Origin: Nitrospira sp.
GTDB taxonomy: Bacteria > Nitrospirota > Thermodesulfovibrionia > Thermodesulfovibrionales > Dissulfurispiraceae
DNA: 64,000 bases
Direction: 5' to 3'
NCBI GenBank assembly: GCA_002634385.1
Contig: NSJL01000003.1
Span: forward strand, 186,001 to 250,000
This document shows positions 35,274-44,227 of the stretch, piece after piece. The translations under genes were made by a program, and so were the position numbers. The notes under the pieces were generated by a model. That model made no database searches, was not told the origin of the DNA, and saw nothing but the letters and a program-made list of their open reading frames with translations. Positions within the stretch are counted from its first letter, which is position 1; each line of letters opens with the position of its first letter.

Positions 35274-36389
35274 ATGAAGAGGTGGATGGTTTTCCTGGGG
35301 GTGTTTCTTTCTTTCACCTTGCTGGCGCTGGGATGCTCGAAAAAAGAAGAGGTCATCAGGGTGGGGGTTGCCGCCCAGATGACGGGTGCCGAGGCGAAGA
35401 TGGGAAGCGACTTCAAGAACGGGGTCAGCATTGCGGTGGAGGAGTGGAACAGCAAAGGCGGGATTTTCGGCAAGAAGATCGAGATTATTGCGGGGGATGA
35501 CCAGGCGGATCCGAAACAGGCGGTGGCCGTGGCGAATAAAATGGTGAATGACGGGGTGGTGGGCGTCGTCGGGCATTTCAACTCCAGTTGCTCTATTCCG
35601 GCTTCCGACGTATATGGCCGGGCGAACGTTCCCATGATCACTCCCGCCTCGACGAACCCGCTGCTCACCGGGCGGGGGCTCCGGGGGGTCTTCAGGGTGT
35701 GCGGAACGGACGAGCAGCAGGGTAAGGTTGCGGCGGATTTCGCCCGGACCAGGCTGAATGTGAAGAAGGTGGCGGTCCTCCATGACAAGACGACATACGG
35801 GCAGGGCTTTGCCGACCTGTTCAGGAAGCACCTCGGTGACGGCGTGGAGATCGTGTATTACGGCGGCATCGCGAAAGGGGACAAGGATTTCAAGCCCGTC
35901 CTGACCGCGGTGCGGGAGAAGCGTCCCGAGCTGGTGTTTTTCGGGGGCATTTATCCTGAAACGGGTCTTCTGGTAAAGCAGGCGCGGGAGATCAACATGA
36001 CCGCCCCCTTCCTGAGCGGCGATGGGAGCATCGATCCCAAGTTCGTCGAAATTGCAGGGGATAAGGCCGCTGAGGGCACCTATCTCACCTTCAGTCCCGA
36101 CCCCCACGCCATTCCCACGGCGAAGGAGTTTATCGGGAAATACAAGGCGAAATACGGAGAACTGGGACCTTATTCCATCTACGCCTACGATGCGATCAAT
36201 ATCCTGCTGACCGCGATCAGGGAGACGGGGACTACGGAGGGCAAGGCGGTGATCGAGAAGCTCCACTCCATGGAGTTCGCGGGCGCTCTCGGCAAGCTCA
36301 AATTCACCGAGAAGGGGGATGTCTCCCAATTGCCTTACGTGGTCTGGATTACCAGGAACGGCAAGTTCGAGGAGTATTGGAAGCCCTGA
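35274..36389 (+). CDS. ABC transporter substrate-binding lipoprotein, branched-chain amino acid type
   Basis: Periplasmic binding protein of the LivK/LivJ type, here lipid-anchored: a signal peptide ends in LALGC (lipobox, Cys21). The receptor family ligand-binding region starts IRVGVAAQMTGAEAKMG and includes GHFNSSCSIPASDVY. 371 residues. No permease or ATPase genes are adjacent, so its partner transporter must lie elsewhere, or it acts in sensing. Confidence 0.9.
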   Translation: MKRWMVFLGVFLSFTLLALGCSKKEEVIRVGVAAQMTGAEAKMGSDFKNGVSIAVEEWNSKGGIFGKKIEIIAGDDQADPKQAVAVANKMVNDGVVGVVGHFNSSCSIPASDVYGRANVPMITPASTNPLLTGRGLRGVFRVCGTDEQQGKVAADFARTRLNVKKVAVLHDKTTYGQGFADLFRKHLGDGVEIVYYGGIAKGDKDFKPVLTAVREKRPELVFFGGIYPETGLLVKQAREINMTAPFLSGDGSIDPKFVEIAGDKAAEGTYLTFSPDPHAIPTAKEFIGKYKAKYGELGPYSIYAYDAINILLTAIRETGTTEGKAVIEKLHSMEFAGALGKLKFTEKGDVSQLPYVVWITRNGKFEEYWKP

Positions 36390-36423
36390 GATCTGAAAGG
36401 GATGATGAGTGGATATCTCATCT

Positions 36424-36449
36424 CCCGGCAGGGGGAGTTCCCTGCCGGG
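36424..36449. terminator. Strong hairpin after the binding-protein gene
   Basis: A perfect 10-base-pair stem CCCGGCAGGG/CCCTGCCGGG with a six-base loop, 34 bases after the stop. No T-run follows, so it may be an mRNA-stabilising or Rho-assisted end rather than an intrinsic terminator. Confidence 0.5.
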
Positions 36450-36460
36450 CGGGGTCCCGA

Positions 36461-36490
36461 TTGACTTTCAGGGGTGCAACAATTTATAAT
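36461..36490 (+). promoter_or_regulatory. Promoter of rpmH-yidD-yidC
   Basis: TTGACT (36461-36466) and a perfect TATAAT (36485-36490), 18 bases apart, 34 bases before the rpmH ATG. One of the best sigma-70-type promoters in the window, as expected for a ribosomal protein gene. Confidence 0.8.
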
Positions 36491-36523
36491 TTTGTTTCAC
36501 TACTTTATCCCGGAGGCTGAAAA

Positions 36524-36664
36524 ATGGGTACCTATACGACATACAATCCACATAAAAGCAGAAGGAAGAAGACGCACGGTTTTCTCACCAGGATGAGCAG
36601 CAGCGCGGGCCGGAAGATATTGAAAAGAAGACGCGCCAAGGGCAGGAAACGCCTGGCCGGGTAA
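36524..36664 (+). CDS. rpmH: Ribosomal protein L34
   Basis: 46 residues, highly basic, starting [20 protein letters not shown]34 proteins share the later [18 protein letters not shown] and GRKRL. Ribosome site CGGAGG. Unusually, the next gene is yidD with only 16 bases between; rnpA, which normally sits here, is missing. Confidence 0.95.
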   Translation: MGTYTTYNPHKSRRKKTHGFLTRMSSSAGRKILKRRRAKGRKRLAG

Positions 36665-36680
36665 CGGAGCGCCCTGCGCG

Positions 36681-36890
36681 GTGAAAAGCGCTCTCATCAC
36701 TCTTGTAAAACTTTACCGATACCTGCTTTCACCTTTGTTGCCCTCCAGTTGCAGGTTCACTCCTTCCTGCTCGGAATACTCCATCGAGGCGCTGGAAAAA
36801 TACGGCGCGGTGAAAGGCTGCTGGCTGACCCTGAAGAGGATTGTGAAGTGCCACCCCTTTCATCCGGGCGGGTATGACCCTGTACGATAA
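36681..36890 (+). CDS. yidD: Membrane protein insertion efficiency factor YidD
   Basis: 69 residues from the GTG at 36681. The diagnostic cysteine-rich core [20 protein letters not shown] and [12 protein letters not shown] are present. Membrane-associated helper of YidC, and it precedes yidC here. An inverted-repeat element occupies almost the whole gap between yidD and yidC. Confidence 0.93.
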   Translation: MKSALITLVKLYRYLLSPLLPSSCRFTPSCSEYSIEALEKYGAVKGCWLTLKRIVKCHPFHPGGYDPVR

Positions 36891-36894
36891 ACAC

Positions 36895-37075
36895 TAGGGT
36901 GTGTCTGCAAACTGGGTTCGTTGCGAGACCGAGCGAAGAGTACCAGGGCAAGGCAGCCAGAGGAAAACGCCCGGAGGCGTAGCAGCGCTACGGTGAGGAC
37001 GTTTTGTTCGGGATAACGAAGATCCGGGGACTCTGCAGCCGGTCGCCGCAGAAGAGAGTTTGCAAACACACCCTA
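36895..37075. repeat. Long copy of the TAGGGTGTG inverted-repeat element (MITE-like)
   Basis: 181 bases bounded by TA on both sides. Left end TAGGGTGTGTCTGCAAAC and right end (reverse complement) TAGGGTGTGTTTGCAAAC differ at one position. The interior (CCCGGAGGCGTAGCAGCGCTACG and surrounding) is nearly the same as in the copy at 55283. No reading frame inside. TA flanks and such ends are what an IS630/Tc1-type transposase would leave, but no transposase is in the window. It ends 11 bases before the yidC ATG. Confidence 0.8.
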
Positions 37076-37086
37076 AAGGACCTTAC

Positions 37087-38655
37087 ATGGAAAAAAGAAC
37101 ATTACTTGCCATTACGCTCTCCATTGCCATACTTATTGTCTATCAGTACCTCTTCATGAAACCGGCGGCTCCGCCGTCACCGGTCCCCGGGAAGGGGACG
37201 GTGCAGGAACCTGCTCAGAGCGCAGGCGGGAATGCCCCTGCCGCCACGGCCGGTCCCTCCCCGGCTCCCGCGGTTCCCCTGCCGCCCGCTGCCGTCCTGG
37301 CAGAGGGCGGGGAAAACGTAAAGGATATCACCGTGGAGAATGAGCTCTTTACCACTGTCCTTACCTCCCGGGGAGGGGCGGTCAAAAGCGTCAGCCTCAA
37401 GAAATATACGGACAAGGCCGGAAAGCCTATTGTCCTGAAAGGCGAGGGAACGGTTCTTCCGCTCTCCCTGGGAGTGGATGAGGGATTCCAGTTCTCCGTC
37501 GTCAATTTCTCCGTATCCGGCGGCGACATCAAGCTTACTCCCGCGCAGAAAACGGCATCACTCGTCTTTGAATATGCCTCCGGAGGCTATTCCCTCCGCA
37601 GGACCTATACCTTCCGCAACGACACCTACGGTTTCGACCTCAAAGATGAGGTGACAGGCCCCTCCTCGTATTGGATCACCCTCGGGAGGGATTTCGGGAT
37701 CTATGAAAAGGACGATTCCGTCCATTTCGGACCGGTGGTGCTCAAGGAAGCCGACAGGATCGAGTATGCGGTGAAGGACCTGAAGGAGCCGAAAACCGCG
37801 AGAGAGGGGATAAAGTGGATCGCCCTGGAGGATAAGTACTTCTTCTCCTCCGTCGTCCCCCGGACGCCGGTGGAGGAGGTGAAGGCCTGGAGCAGGGACG
37901 ACGATGCTATCGTGGCCATGAAGATGCCTGGCGGCACCTCCTCGTACCTCGTGTATGCGGGACCCAAGGAACACGACCATCTCAAGCAGTGGGGGGTGGG
38001 GCTCGAACATATCATCGATTTCGGCTTCTTCTCCATTATCGCACGGCCCTTGTTCTGGGTCCTGAAGTTTTTCTACAGCATTTTCCATAACTACGGGGTG
38101 GCCATTATCATGCTCACTATCCTGGTCAGGATACCCTTTATCCCCCTGATCAACAAGGGGCAGTCTTCCATGAAAAAGCTCCAGGATATCCAGCCGAAGA
38201 TGACCGAGATCCGGGAAAAATACAAGAAAGACCCGCAAAGGATGCAGCAGGAGCTCATGACAATCTACAAGAAGCACAAGGTAAACCCCATGGGGGGATG
38301 CCTGCCCATGCTTCTCCAGATACCGGTATTCTTCGCTCTCTATAAGGTGCTCCTCATCGCCATCGAGCTCAGGGGAGCCCCCTTCCTGCTCTGGGTGCAG
38401 GACCTTGCCGCAAAGGACCCCTACTATATTCTGCCCATCGTGATGGGAGTCACCATGGTGATCCAGCAGAAGATGACCCCTTCCACCATGGACCCGACCC
38501 AGCAGAAGCTGATGATGATCATGCCTGTTGTCTTCACCTTCATGTTCCTGAGCTTCCCGTCGGGGCTGGTGCTCTACTGGCTGGTGAACAACGTGCTGAG
38601 CATTGCGCAGCAGATGTATATGAATAAGAAAGTGGCCAGGGAGTCGGCTGCATAG
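37087..38655 (+). CDS. yidC: Membrane protein insertase YidC
   Basis: 522 residues. N-terminal helix (about 5-22), a proline/alanine-rich linker, a large periplasmic beta domain (about 85-320) and the conserved five-helix insertase region from about 330, with INKGQSSMKKLQDIQPKM and NPMGGCLPMLLQIPVFFALY. The ATG at 37087 follows AAAGGA, which lies immediately after the inverted-repeat element, so the translation signal was kept. Usual rpmH-yidD-yidC context. Confidence 0.96.
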   Translation: MEKRTLLAITLSIAILIVYQYLFMKPAAPPSPVPGKGTVQEPAQSAGGNAPAATAGPSPAPAVPLPPAAVLAEGGENVKDITVENELFTTVLTSRGGAVKSVSLKKYTDKAGKPIVLKGEGTVLPLSLGVDEGFQFSVVNFSVSGGDIKLTPAQKTASLVFEYASGGYSLRRTYTFRNDTYGFDLKDEVTGPSSYWITLGRDFGIYEKDDSVHFGPVVLKEADRIEYAVKDLKEPKTAREGIKWIALEDKYFFSSVVPRTPVEEVKAWSRDDDAIVAMKMPGGTSSYLVYAGPKEHDHLKQWGVGLEHIIDFGFFSIIARPLFWVLKFFYSIFHNYGVAIIMLTILVRIPFIPLINKGQSSMKKLQDIQPKMTEIREKYKKDPQRMQQELMTIYKKHKVNPMGGCLPMLLQIPVFFALYKVLLIAIELRGAPFLLWVQDLAAKDPYYILPIVMGVTMVIQQKMTPSTMDPTQQKLMMIMPVVFTFMFLSFPSGLVLYWLVNNVLSIAQQMYMNKKVARESAA

Positions 38656-38690
38656 CTGTCGGCGTCCGCTTCCGGAGGCTTGTTGTCAAG

Positions 38691-38719
38691 ACCCCTGCGA
38701 ATTTCGCGGGGGTTTTTTT
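38691..38719 (+). terminator. Rho-independent terminator of yidC
   Basis: ACCCCTGCGA pairs with TCGCGGGGGT (one T-G pair) around the loop ATT, followed by seven T residues. Confidence 0.9.
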
Positions 38720-38804
38720 CTGTTGAAAATCGGCCAAAAGGGCTTTATCATGAAACCAGTAGTGTACGCACTCCCAATTCCACTTCGGGCGGAGGCACCG
38801 GGGC

Positions 38805-39689
38805 ATGAAAGATCTCTGGGTCGCATTCGGGTTGACGCTTTTTGCCGGTATGGCCACCGGCATCGGCAGCGCAATTGCCTTTTTCGCCAAGCGGACTAAT
38901 TACCGGTTTCTGTCGATATCGACCGGGTTTTCCGCCGGTGTCATGCTCTATGTGTCGTTCGTCGAGATTTTCTTCAAGGGTGCCGGTGCGCTGACAAAAG
39001 TGTATGGTGAGTATTGGGGGCATTGGATCAATACCCTGTCCTTTTTCGGCGGCATTGCCCTCATCGGGCTGATCGACAACCTGATCCCGGCAGCGGAGAA
39101 CCCCCATGAGACGCACCCGGAAGAGGAGACGGCGCCGCTCCACAAAGAGCACACCCCGCCGCCTGATTTCAGTGCAGGCCCCCACGATCACCGCAAGCAG
39201 CATCATAAGCTGATGCGCATGGGACTGTTCACGGCGCTCGCGATCGCTATCCACAACTTCCCCGAGGGCCTGGCGACCTTCCTGGCGACCCTGCAGAACC
39301 CCCATCTCGGCATCGCCATAGCAGTTGCCATTGCGCTGCACAACATCCCCGAGGGCATCAGCGTTTCGGTGCCCATCTACTATGCGACCGGCGACCGCAG
39401 AAAAGCGTTCCTCTACTCCCTGCTCAGCGGCCTGTCAGAGCCTGTCGGGGCCGGGATTGCTTACATTGCGCTACAGCTGCTGATCGGCGGAGGAGGAGGG
39501 GTCAGCTCCCCCCAGGTGATGGGCATTCTTTTCGGAGGGGTGGCGGGCATCATGGTCTATATCAGCCTGGACGAGCTGCTGCCGACCAGCCGGGCCTACG
39601 GAAAGGGGCACGACAGCCTCCTGGGGCTCCTCGCAGGGATGGCCGTCATGGCGTTGAGCCTGCTGCTCATGCGGCAACCTCCTTCCTGA
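38805..39689 (+). CDS. zupT: ZIP-family metal transporter, ZupT type
   Basis: Inner-membrane uptake transporter for zinc and other divalent metals. 294 residues with about eight helices. The binuclear metal site is seen in helix IV ([12 protein letters not shown]) and helix V ([12 protein letters not shown]). A histidine/acid-rich loop ([20 protein letters not shown]) lies in the central cytoplasmic region. Stands alone after the yidC terminator; no metal-regulator gene is adjacent. Confidence 0.93.
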   Translation: MKDLWVAFGLTLFAGMATGIGSAIAFFAKRTNYRFLSISTGFSAGVMLYVSFVEIFFKGAGALTKVYGEYWGHWINTLSFFGGIALIGLIDNLIPAAENPHETHPEEETAPLHKEHTPPPDFSAGPHDHRKQHHKLMRMGLFTALAIAIHNFPEGLATFLATLQNPHLGIAIAVAIALHNIPEGISVSVPIYYATGDRRKAFLYSLLSGLSEPVGAGIAYIALQLLIGGGGGVSSPQVMGILFGGVAGIMVYISLDELLPTSRAYGKGHDSLLGLLAGMAVMALSLLLMRQPPS

Positions 39690-39953
39690 ACATTTCTCCA
39701 AAAAAGGGGACATAATACTATTAAAGCTGAAGTGATGGATAAAAGCTTCACGGTATGTATCGGCCGGAGTGGAAACCATGCCTGGCTTGTGATGGGCACG
39801 ATGAGCTTTTCCCGGGATTCCGGGCCGAAGGCATGAAGGGAATTCGGGCGCAAGAATCGGATAGATTCCCTCGTCATTTTCCCGTATCATAACTATTGAA
39901 TAGGGATTGTCCATACATGAACAAGGGATGGAAAAAACACGGGAGATGTGACT

Positions 39954-41024
39954 ATGAACGAGTCAACGTACTGGCAGGCAGTGCTGCAAAGGGATCGTCG
40001 CTACGACGGCGCTTTCGTGTACGCCGTGCGCTCCACCGGTATCTACTGCCGCCCCTCGTGCTCATCACGCAGGCCAAAAAGCGGGAACGTGTCCTTCTTT
40101 CCCCTGCCGGAAGTCGCTGAACAGGCGGGATTCAGGCCGTGCAAGCGCTGCAGGCCCGATCAGGCGGTTGCCGGCGATCCCCGGGCGGAGCTGGTCCGGC
40201 GGATCTGCCGGTATATCGAAAACCACCTGGAAGATCCGCTGACGCTGGAGAGTCTGGGCAGGCACTTCGGCCTGAGCCCTTCCCACTTGCAGCGCATGTT
40301 CAAAAGCGTGGTGGCGATCTCGCCGCAGCAATATACCGAAGCGTGCCGCATGAGACACATCAAAACAGCGCTCAGGAAAGGAGATGATATTATGGGTGCC
40401 CTTCATGACGCCGGATATAGCTCCACCAGCCGCCTGTACGGCAAGGCATCCGCCCACCTCGGCATGACCCCGGGGGCGTACAAGCAAGGCGGTAGGAATG
40501 TTCCGCTTCTCTATACAACGGCACAATGCCCTCTGGGGTACCTGCTGGTGGCAGCGACAGACAAGGGTATCTGTGCCGTACGGATCGGGAGTGACGAAGC
40601 CGAGCTGCAGGAGGCATTCCTGCGGGAGTTTTGCGGTGCGCATATCGAGCGTGATACCGCCTCGCTTGCAGGCTGGGTCCGGGAAATAGTGGAGCATCTC
40701 AACGGGGAGCAGCCGCGCCTCACGTTGCCGTTGGATGTCCGGGCAACGGCTTTTCAGAGGCGGGTATGGCAGGCTTTGCAGGAGATCCCCTATGGAAGCA
40801 CGCGTACGTATACCGAGATCGCCAAGGTGATAGGTCAGCCGTCCGCAGCCAGAGCCGTTGCCAGGGCTTGTGCGACAAATCCTGCGGCGCTCCTTATCCC
40901 GTGCCACCGGGTGCTCCGGAACGACGGGGGGCTTGGAGGATTCCGCTGGGGCATTGAGCGTAAGAAAGCGCTGCTCCGCCGGGAAGGTCTCTCCGGGTCA
41001 CCGGATGACCAGGACAAGAGCTGA
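39954..41024 (+). CDS. ada: Ada: methylphosphotriester-sensing regulator and O6-methylguanine-DNA methyltransferase
   Basis: Adaptive response protein with all three parts. The N-terminal zinc/methyl-acceptor domain has GIYCRPSC and RPCKRCRPD (four Cys; first near 32). An AraC-type helix-turn-helix follows (about 80-165). The C-terminal methyltransferase has the active site NPAALLIPCHRVL. The ATG at 39954 is used; a GTG lies six bases upstream. 356 residues, like E. coli Ada (354). Probably autoregulated. Confidence 0.95.
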   Translation: MNESTYWQAVLQRDRRYDGAFVYAVRSTGIYCRPSCSSRRPKSGNVSFFPLPEVAEQAGFRPCKRCRPDQAVAGDPRAELVRRICRYIENHLEDPLTLESLGRHFGLSPSHLQRMFKSVVAISPQQYTEACRMRHIKTALRKGDDIMGALHDAGYSSTSRLYGKASAHLGMTPGAYKQGGRNVPLLYTTAQCPLGYLLVAATDKGICAVRIGSDEAELQEAFLREFCGAHIERDTASLAGWVREIVEHLNGEQPRLTLPLDVRATAFQRRVWQALQEIPYGSTRTYTEIAKVIGQPSAARAVARACATNPAALLIPCHRVLRNDGGLGGFRWGIERKKALLRREGLSGSPDDQDKS

Positions 41025-41062
41025 GCTGCGCTTCCCTCCCGATTGCTTGATGAAACGGCTTT

Positions 41063-42361
41063 CTACTGGGCCGCGCCGGAGTCGATCCAGTTCTTGATCA
41101 GGGTCTGTTCCTCTGTGCTGAGGCGGTTCGCGCTCGGGGGCATGGGGTTCTCCCCTGCGGGAAGTCCCACGCCACTGATCCGCTGATAGAGGATGCTGCT
41201 AGCGGAGTTGCCGGGCAGCACCAGTGTTCCTGAGGGCGGGGTGCCCGTCCGTGTAGAGGGCTGGTTTACCAGGTTTCCGTATGCCGTGTCGGAGGTGAGG
41301 GGAAGGAAGCTTGCCGCGCCCCCCGCGATGTGGCATACGGTGCAGCTTGCGTCGAAAATCGGTTGTATGTCCCGTGCGAAGGAATAGGCCGGCTGCGGAG
41401 CGGGCGCGGTTGCGGTGATGGTGACGGTGTCCGCCTCGCTCTGTGCGCTGCCGTCGCTTACCACCAGGCTTATGATGTAGGTTCCCGCAACATCGGCAGT
41501 GAAGGAAGGCTGTGCCGATGTAGGGTCGGAGAGAGTGGCTGCGCTCCCCGGGGGGGTGGAACTGAAGGACCAGGAGTAGGTTACCGGAGTGCCGTTCACG
41601 TCGCTGCTCGCCGAGCCGTTGAGGGTGACGACGGTCCCGGTGGTCACCGGCTGGTTGGCCCCTGCCTGGGCCACGGGGGCGCAATTCCCGTTCTCGCAGG
41701 TGCCGTGGCAACTGAAGCAGCTGGGCACCAGGGGTCCCCTCAGGTCGGCACCGTGGCACGCGGTGCAGGCGACGGAGGATTTCTGCGCGTAGTATCCGTG
41801 GAAGCGGACGGAATCGCTCTTCTGCGTCGCCCACCCCTCGGGGTGGCCCACCTTTCCGTCCGGCCCGTTATGACAGGCGTAGCACCCTCTCTGGGAGATC
41901 CCCCCGTTAAAATCCGAGCCGTGGCACTGCAGACAGGTGTTCGCGTCCACGGAATACGACGAGGCGGCTCCCGGAGCGGCGAGGTAATCGGCTACAGCCT
42001 GTATCTCCTCGGTGGTGAGCAGCCGGCCGAGCCAGAGCATGTAGGGGACCGAATGGACCGCGGTGGTGATGTCGGAAGAGGATCTTCCCCTGATATCGGG
42101 GCCGATGAACCCCGTCGCATCGCTCCCGTGGCAGCCGGCGCAGCGCAGGGAAAAGAGTGCGCCGCCCTTGGGGGTGGTGAAGGATTCGGTTACGAAGGTG
42201 CCGTGGAAATTGTCCGTACCGATGACGGAAGGATCTGACCAGTTTTCGGGATGCCCGGACTCCGCCACGAAGACCTGCCCCGCATCGGAGCCGCCGGAAC
42301 CGCCGCACCCGGAGAGGAGCAGCAGACAGAGCACGAAAAGGAGGGTCATTTTCCCTGTCAT
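41063..42361 (-). CDS. Hexahaem c-type cytochrome lipoprotein with a PKD domain
   Basis: 432 residues. Signal peptide with lipobox LLSGC (Cys near 19). Six haem motifs: CAGCH, CLQCH, CYACH, CTACH and CFSCH in the first half, then a PKD-like immunoglobulin domain (about 215-310, starting APVAQAGANQPVT and containing YSWSFSS), then a separate C-terminal cytochrome domain with CTVCH. Its start overlaps the upstream cytochrome stop by four bases. A lipid-anchored multihaem cytochrome next to a barrel gene suggests an outer-surface electron-transfer partner. Confidence 0.85.
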   Translation of the reverse strand: MTGKMTLLFVLCLLLLSGCGGSGGSDAGQVFVAESGHPENWSDPSVIGTDNFHGTFVTESFTTPKGGALFSLRCAGCHGSDATGFIGPDIRGRSSSDITTAVHSVPYMLWLGRLLTTEEIQAVADYLAAPGAASSYSVDANTCLQCHGSDFNGGISQRGCYACHNGPDGKVGHPEGWATQKSDSVRFHGYYAQKSSVACTACHGADLRGPLVPSCFSCHGTCENGNCAPVAQAGANQPVTTGTVVTLNGSASSDVNGTPVTYSWSFSSTPPGSAATLSDPTSAQPSFTADVAGTYIISLVVSDGSAQSEADTVTITATAPAPQPAYSFARDIQPIFDASCTVCHIAGGAASFLPLTSDTAYGNLVNQPSTRTGTPPSGTLVLPGNSASSILYQRISGVGLPAGENPMPPSANRLSTEEQTLIKNWIDSGAAQ

Positions 42362-42828
42362 TTGTGGCACGTCCTGCATATCCTGTTGTTCATCCGTCCA
42401 TGGCAGCGGAAGCACGGTGCGGGATCGATTCTTCCGTCGATGCGGTGCTGGAAGATATAGTCCCCTTTGTGGGGCATCCACCGGTCGGGTTTGTCGGGGT
42501 ACTTGACGCTCGGCCGCAGCTCGTCCTTATAGGCATGGCAATCCATGCAGAAGGAGAGGGCGTGACAGGAGCGGCAGAGCTGGTCCGTCTGCGCGGCATA
42601 GAACCGGTGCCTCTTTACGAATTCGTTGCTGTGGTTGAAGGACGCCATGGGTTTCAGTGCCACTCCCGCGTCGGTGGTGTGGCATTCGGTGCAGAGAGGA
42701 GGAGAGGTCAGCTCCACCGGATGGTTTTTGGGAATGCGCTTCTCCTCCGCCCGCAGTGCCTGTACGGTGCTCAGAAAAAGAAGTGCCGCCGCCAAAAGCA
42801 GCGTTCCTATGAAAAGGTTTCGTCTCAT
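42358..42828 (-). CDS. Pentahaem periplasmic cytochrome c
   Basis: 156 residues. Signal peptide or anchor at 1-27. Five haem motifs: CTECH, CRSCH, CMDCH, CFRCH and CRTCH, with extra histidines (NHPVEL, FNHSNEF, KRHRF, MPHKGDY, FQHRIDG) suited to bis-His ligation. The family is not one I can name. It lies between the barrel gene and the hexahaem lipoprotein gene and is translationally coupled to the latter. Confidence 0.85.
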   Translation of the reverse strand: MRRNLFIGTLLLAAALLFLSTVQALRAEEKRIPKNHPVELTSPPLCTECHTTDAGVALKPMASFNHSNEFVKRHRFYAAQTDQLCRSCHALSFCMDCHAYKDELRPSVKYPDKPDRWMPHKGDYIFQHRIDGRIDPAPCFRCHGRMNNRICRTCHK

Positions 42829-42841
42829 CGTCCTGTCCCCG

Positions 42842-44092
42842 CTATTTTTTGAAGGCTACCGCGAGCCTGAACAAGCCCCTTATATCATACCGGTAGTCAG
42901 GGGTCTTCCCGTATTCGAGATTGAGCCACGCCGTGGCATAGTCCTTCAGTTTGTACCCCGCTGTTCCGCTCAGATAGTAGGCGTTGGAGAGGCCGTTCAC
43001 CGCCTCGTCGTAGTGGATATTGATAACATCGAAGGCGAGCTTCAGCCTGTCGATGACCTTTATCGCGTATGCTCTGGTTTCCAGGTATTTCAGGTTCTCC
43101 GCATCCCCGTCCATCCGGTGCAGGGAGAGTCCCGTCCTGATGTCGAAGAGGGTGGCGGTGAGCCCCGCTCCGTAGTACGCGGCATCTCCCAGGGTTTTGT
43201 AGTTGTAGGTCCGGTAGTCTGCCGAGACGGCAACGGCAGGGCGTATGGTGTAATCGACAGTCCCCCCCGCCTTTACCATCCGCTCATTCCTCCCCCAGAA
43301 ATCGGGGGAGAAGGCGCTCAGGGTTGTGGCGGAGAAGGCGTCATCGAAGTCCGTGTAAGAGTAGATGCCGGTCACCACAAGGTTTTTTGCGGGAAAGAGC
43401 CGCAGGCTGTAGGAGTGGTCGAGCCATCCGTCGGTAAGGGTATTGTAAAACGATTGTCCCTGCAGCTCGATCCAGCGTGCGGGAAAGGCCCATAGATCGA
43501 TTCCGGTCTCTTCCCGGTAGGAATTCCCGTCGTTTTCCTCCTTCAGGTAGGAAAGGCCCACCTCTGCTGTCCTGCCGAACCGGTGGTAAACCCTCCCCCC
43601 GTACAGATAGTCCGAGCGTCTGGTGTCCGTCTCGGTCTCCACGGGTACCCCGCCGTATACGGAGAGACCGTTGCGGGGTGAGACCTCCCAGCGCACGGAG
43701 AGGCCGTCGAAAAGCTCCGAGGCCACGCCTCCGAATACCATATGCCTGCCCGCGTTCACCACAAGGCGCTTGTCCCGGAAGGGATGGTAGGAGAGATAGG
43801 CATAGGTGAGCTCGTCGCGCTCCCTCTTATCGTACCGGATGCTGCGCAGGTCGTACCGCACCCATCCGGCGGCATAGAAATCGAGGGTGCCGCCCTTCGC
43901 GTCGGTAAAGCCGAGAGTAAGGTACTCGAAGAGCGGGGCATACTTCTCGTCCCGTGAGTTCTCCCTGGTTTGAAGGTACGTGGAGGAGGTGACTTCGATT
44001 CCCGCAGCAAAGACGGCGCCGCTGAAGAAAAGGCATGTTGCGGCGGTCAGGAAAAGAACAGTGAGAAGCCGTGGTGCCGTTCGCTTTCTCAT
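42842..44092 (-). CDS. Outer-membrane beta-barrel protein linked to multihaem cytochromes
   Basis: 416 residues. Signal peptide at 1-30 ending AVFAAG. The rest is an alternating amphipathic pattern typical of outer-membrane barrels (such as WVRYDLRSIRYD, TYAYLSYHPF, VGLSYLKEEND, AWLNLEYGK, RLAVAFKK at the end). No CxxCH motif. First gene of a three-gene minus-strand unit with two multihaem cytochromes, the composition of porin-cytochrome conduits. Strand number would be near 18-20 by eye; not a firm count. Confidence 0.75.
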   Translation of the reverse strand: MRKRTAPRLLTVLFLTAATCLFFSGAVFAAGIEVTSSTYLQTRENSRDEKYAPLFEYLTLGFTDAKGGTLDFYAAGWVRYDLRSIRYDKRERDELTYAYLSYHPFRDKRLVVNAGRHMVFGGVASELFDGLSVRWEVSPRNGLSVYGGVPVETETDTRRSDYLYGGRVYHRFGRTAEVGLSYLKEENDGNSYREETGIDLWAFPARWIELQGQSFYNTLTDGWLDHSYSLRLFPAKNLVVTGIYSYTDFDDAFSATTLSAFSPDFWGRNERMVKAGGTVDYTIRPAVAVSADYRTYNYKTLGDAAYYGAGLTATLFDIRTGLSLHRMDGDAENLKYLETRAYAIKVIDRLKLAFDVINIHYDEAVNGLSNAYYLSGTAGYKLKDYATAWLNLEYGKTPDYRYDIRGLFRLAVAFKK

Positions 44093-44227
44093 AGAGCATA
44101 GTTTTACAGAAAAGGAGAGTATGTTGTCAAGAACAATCCTTCGCGCCCTTACGCTGCATACAGTGCAGGCGTGTATGTCCTGTATAATAAAAGGCAGAGT
44201 CTATACAAAGGAGAGCAGTGAGAGATC

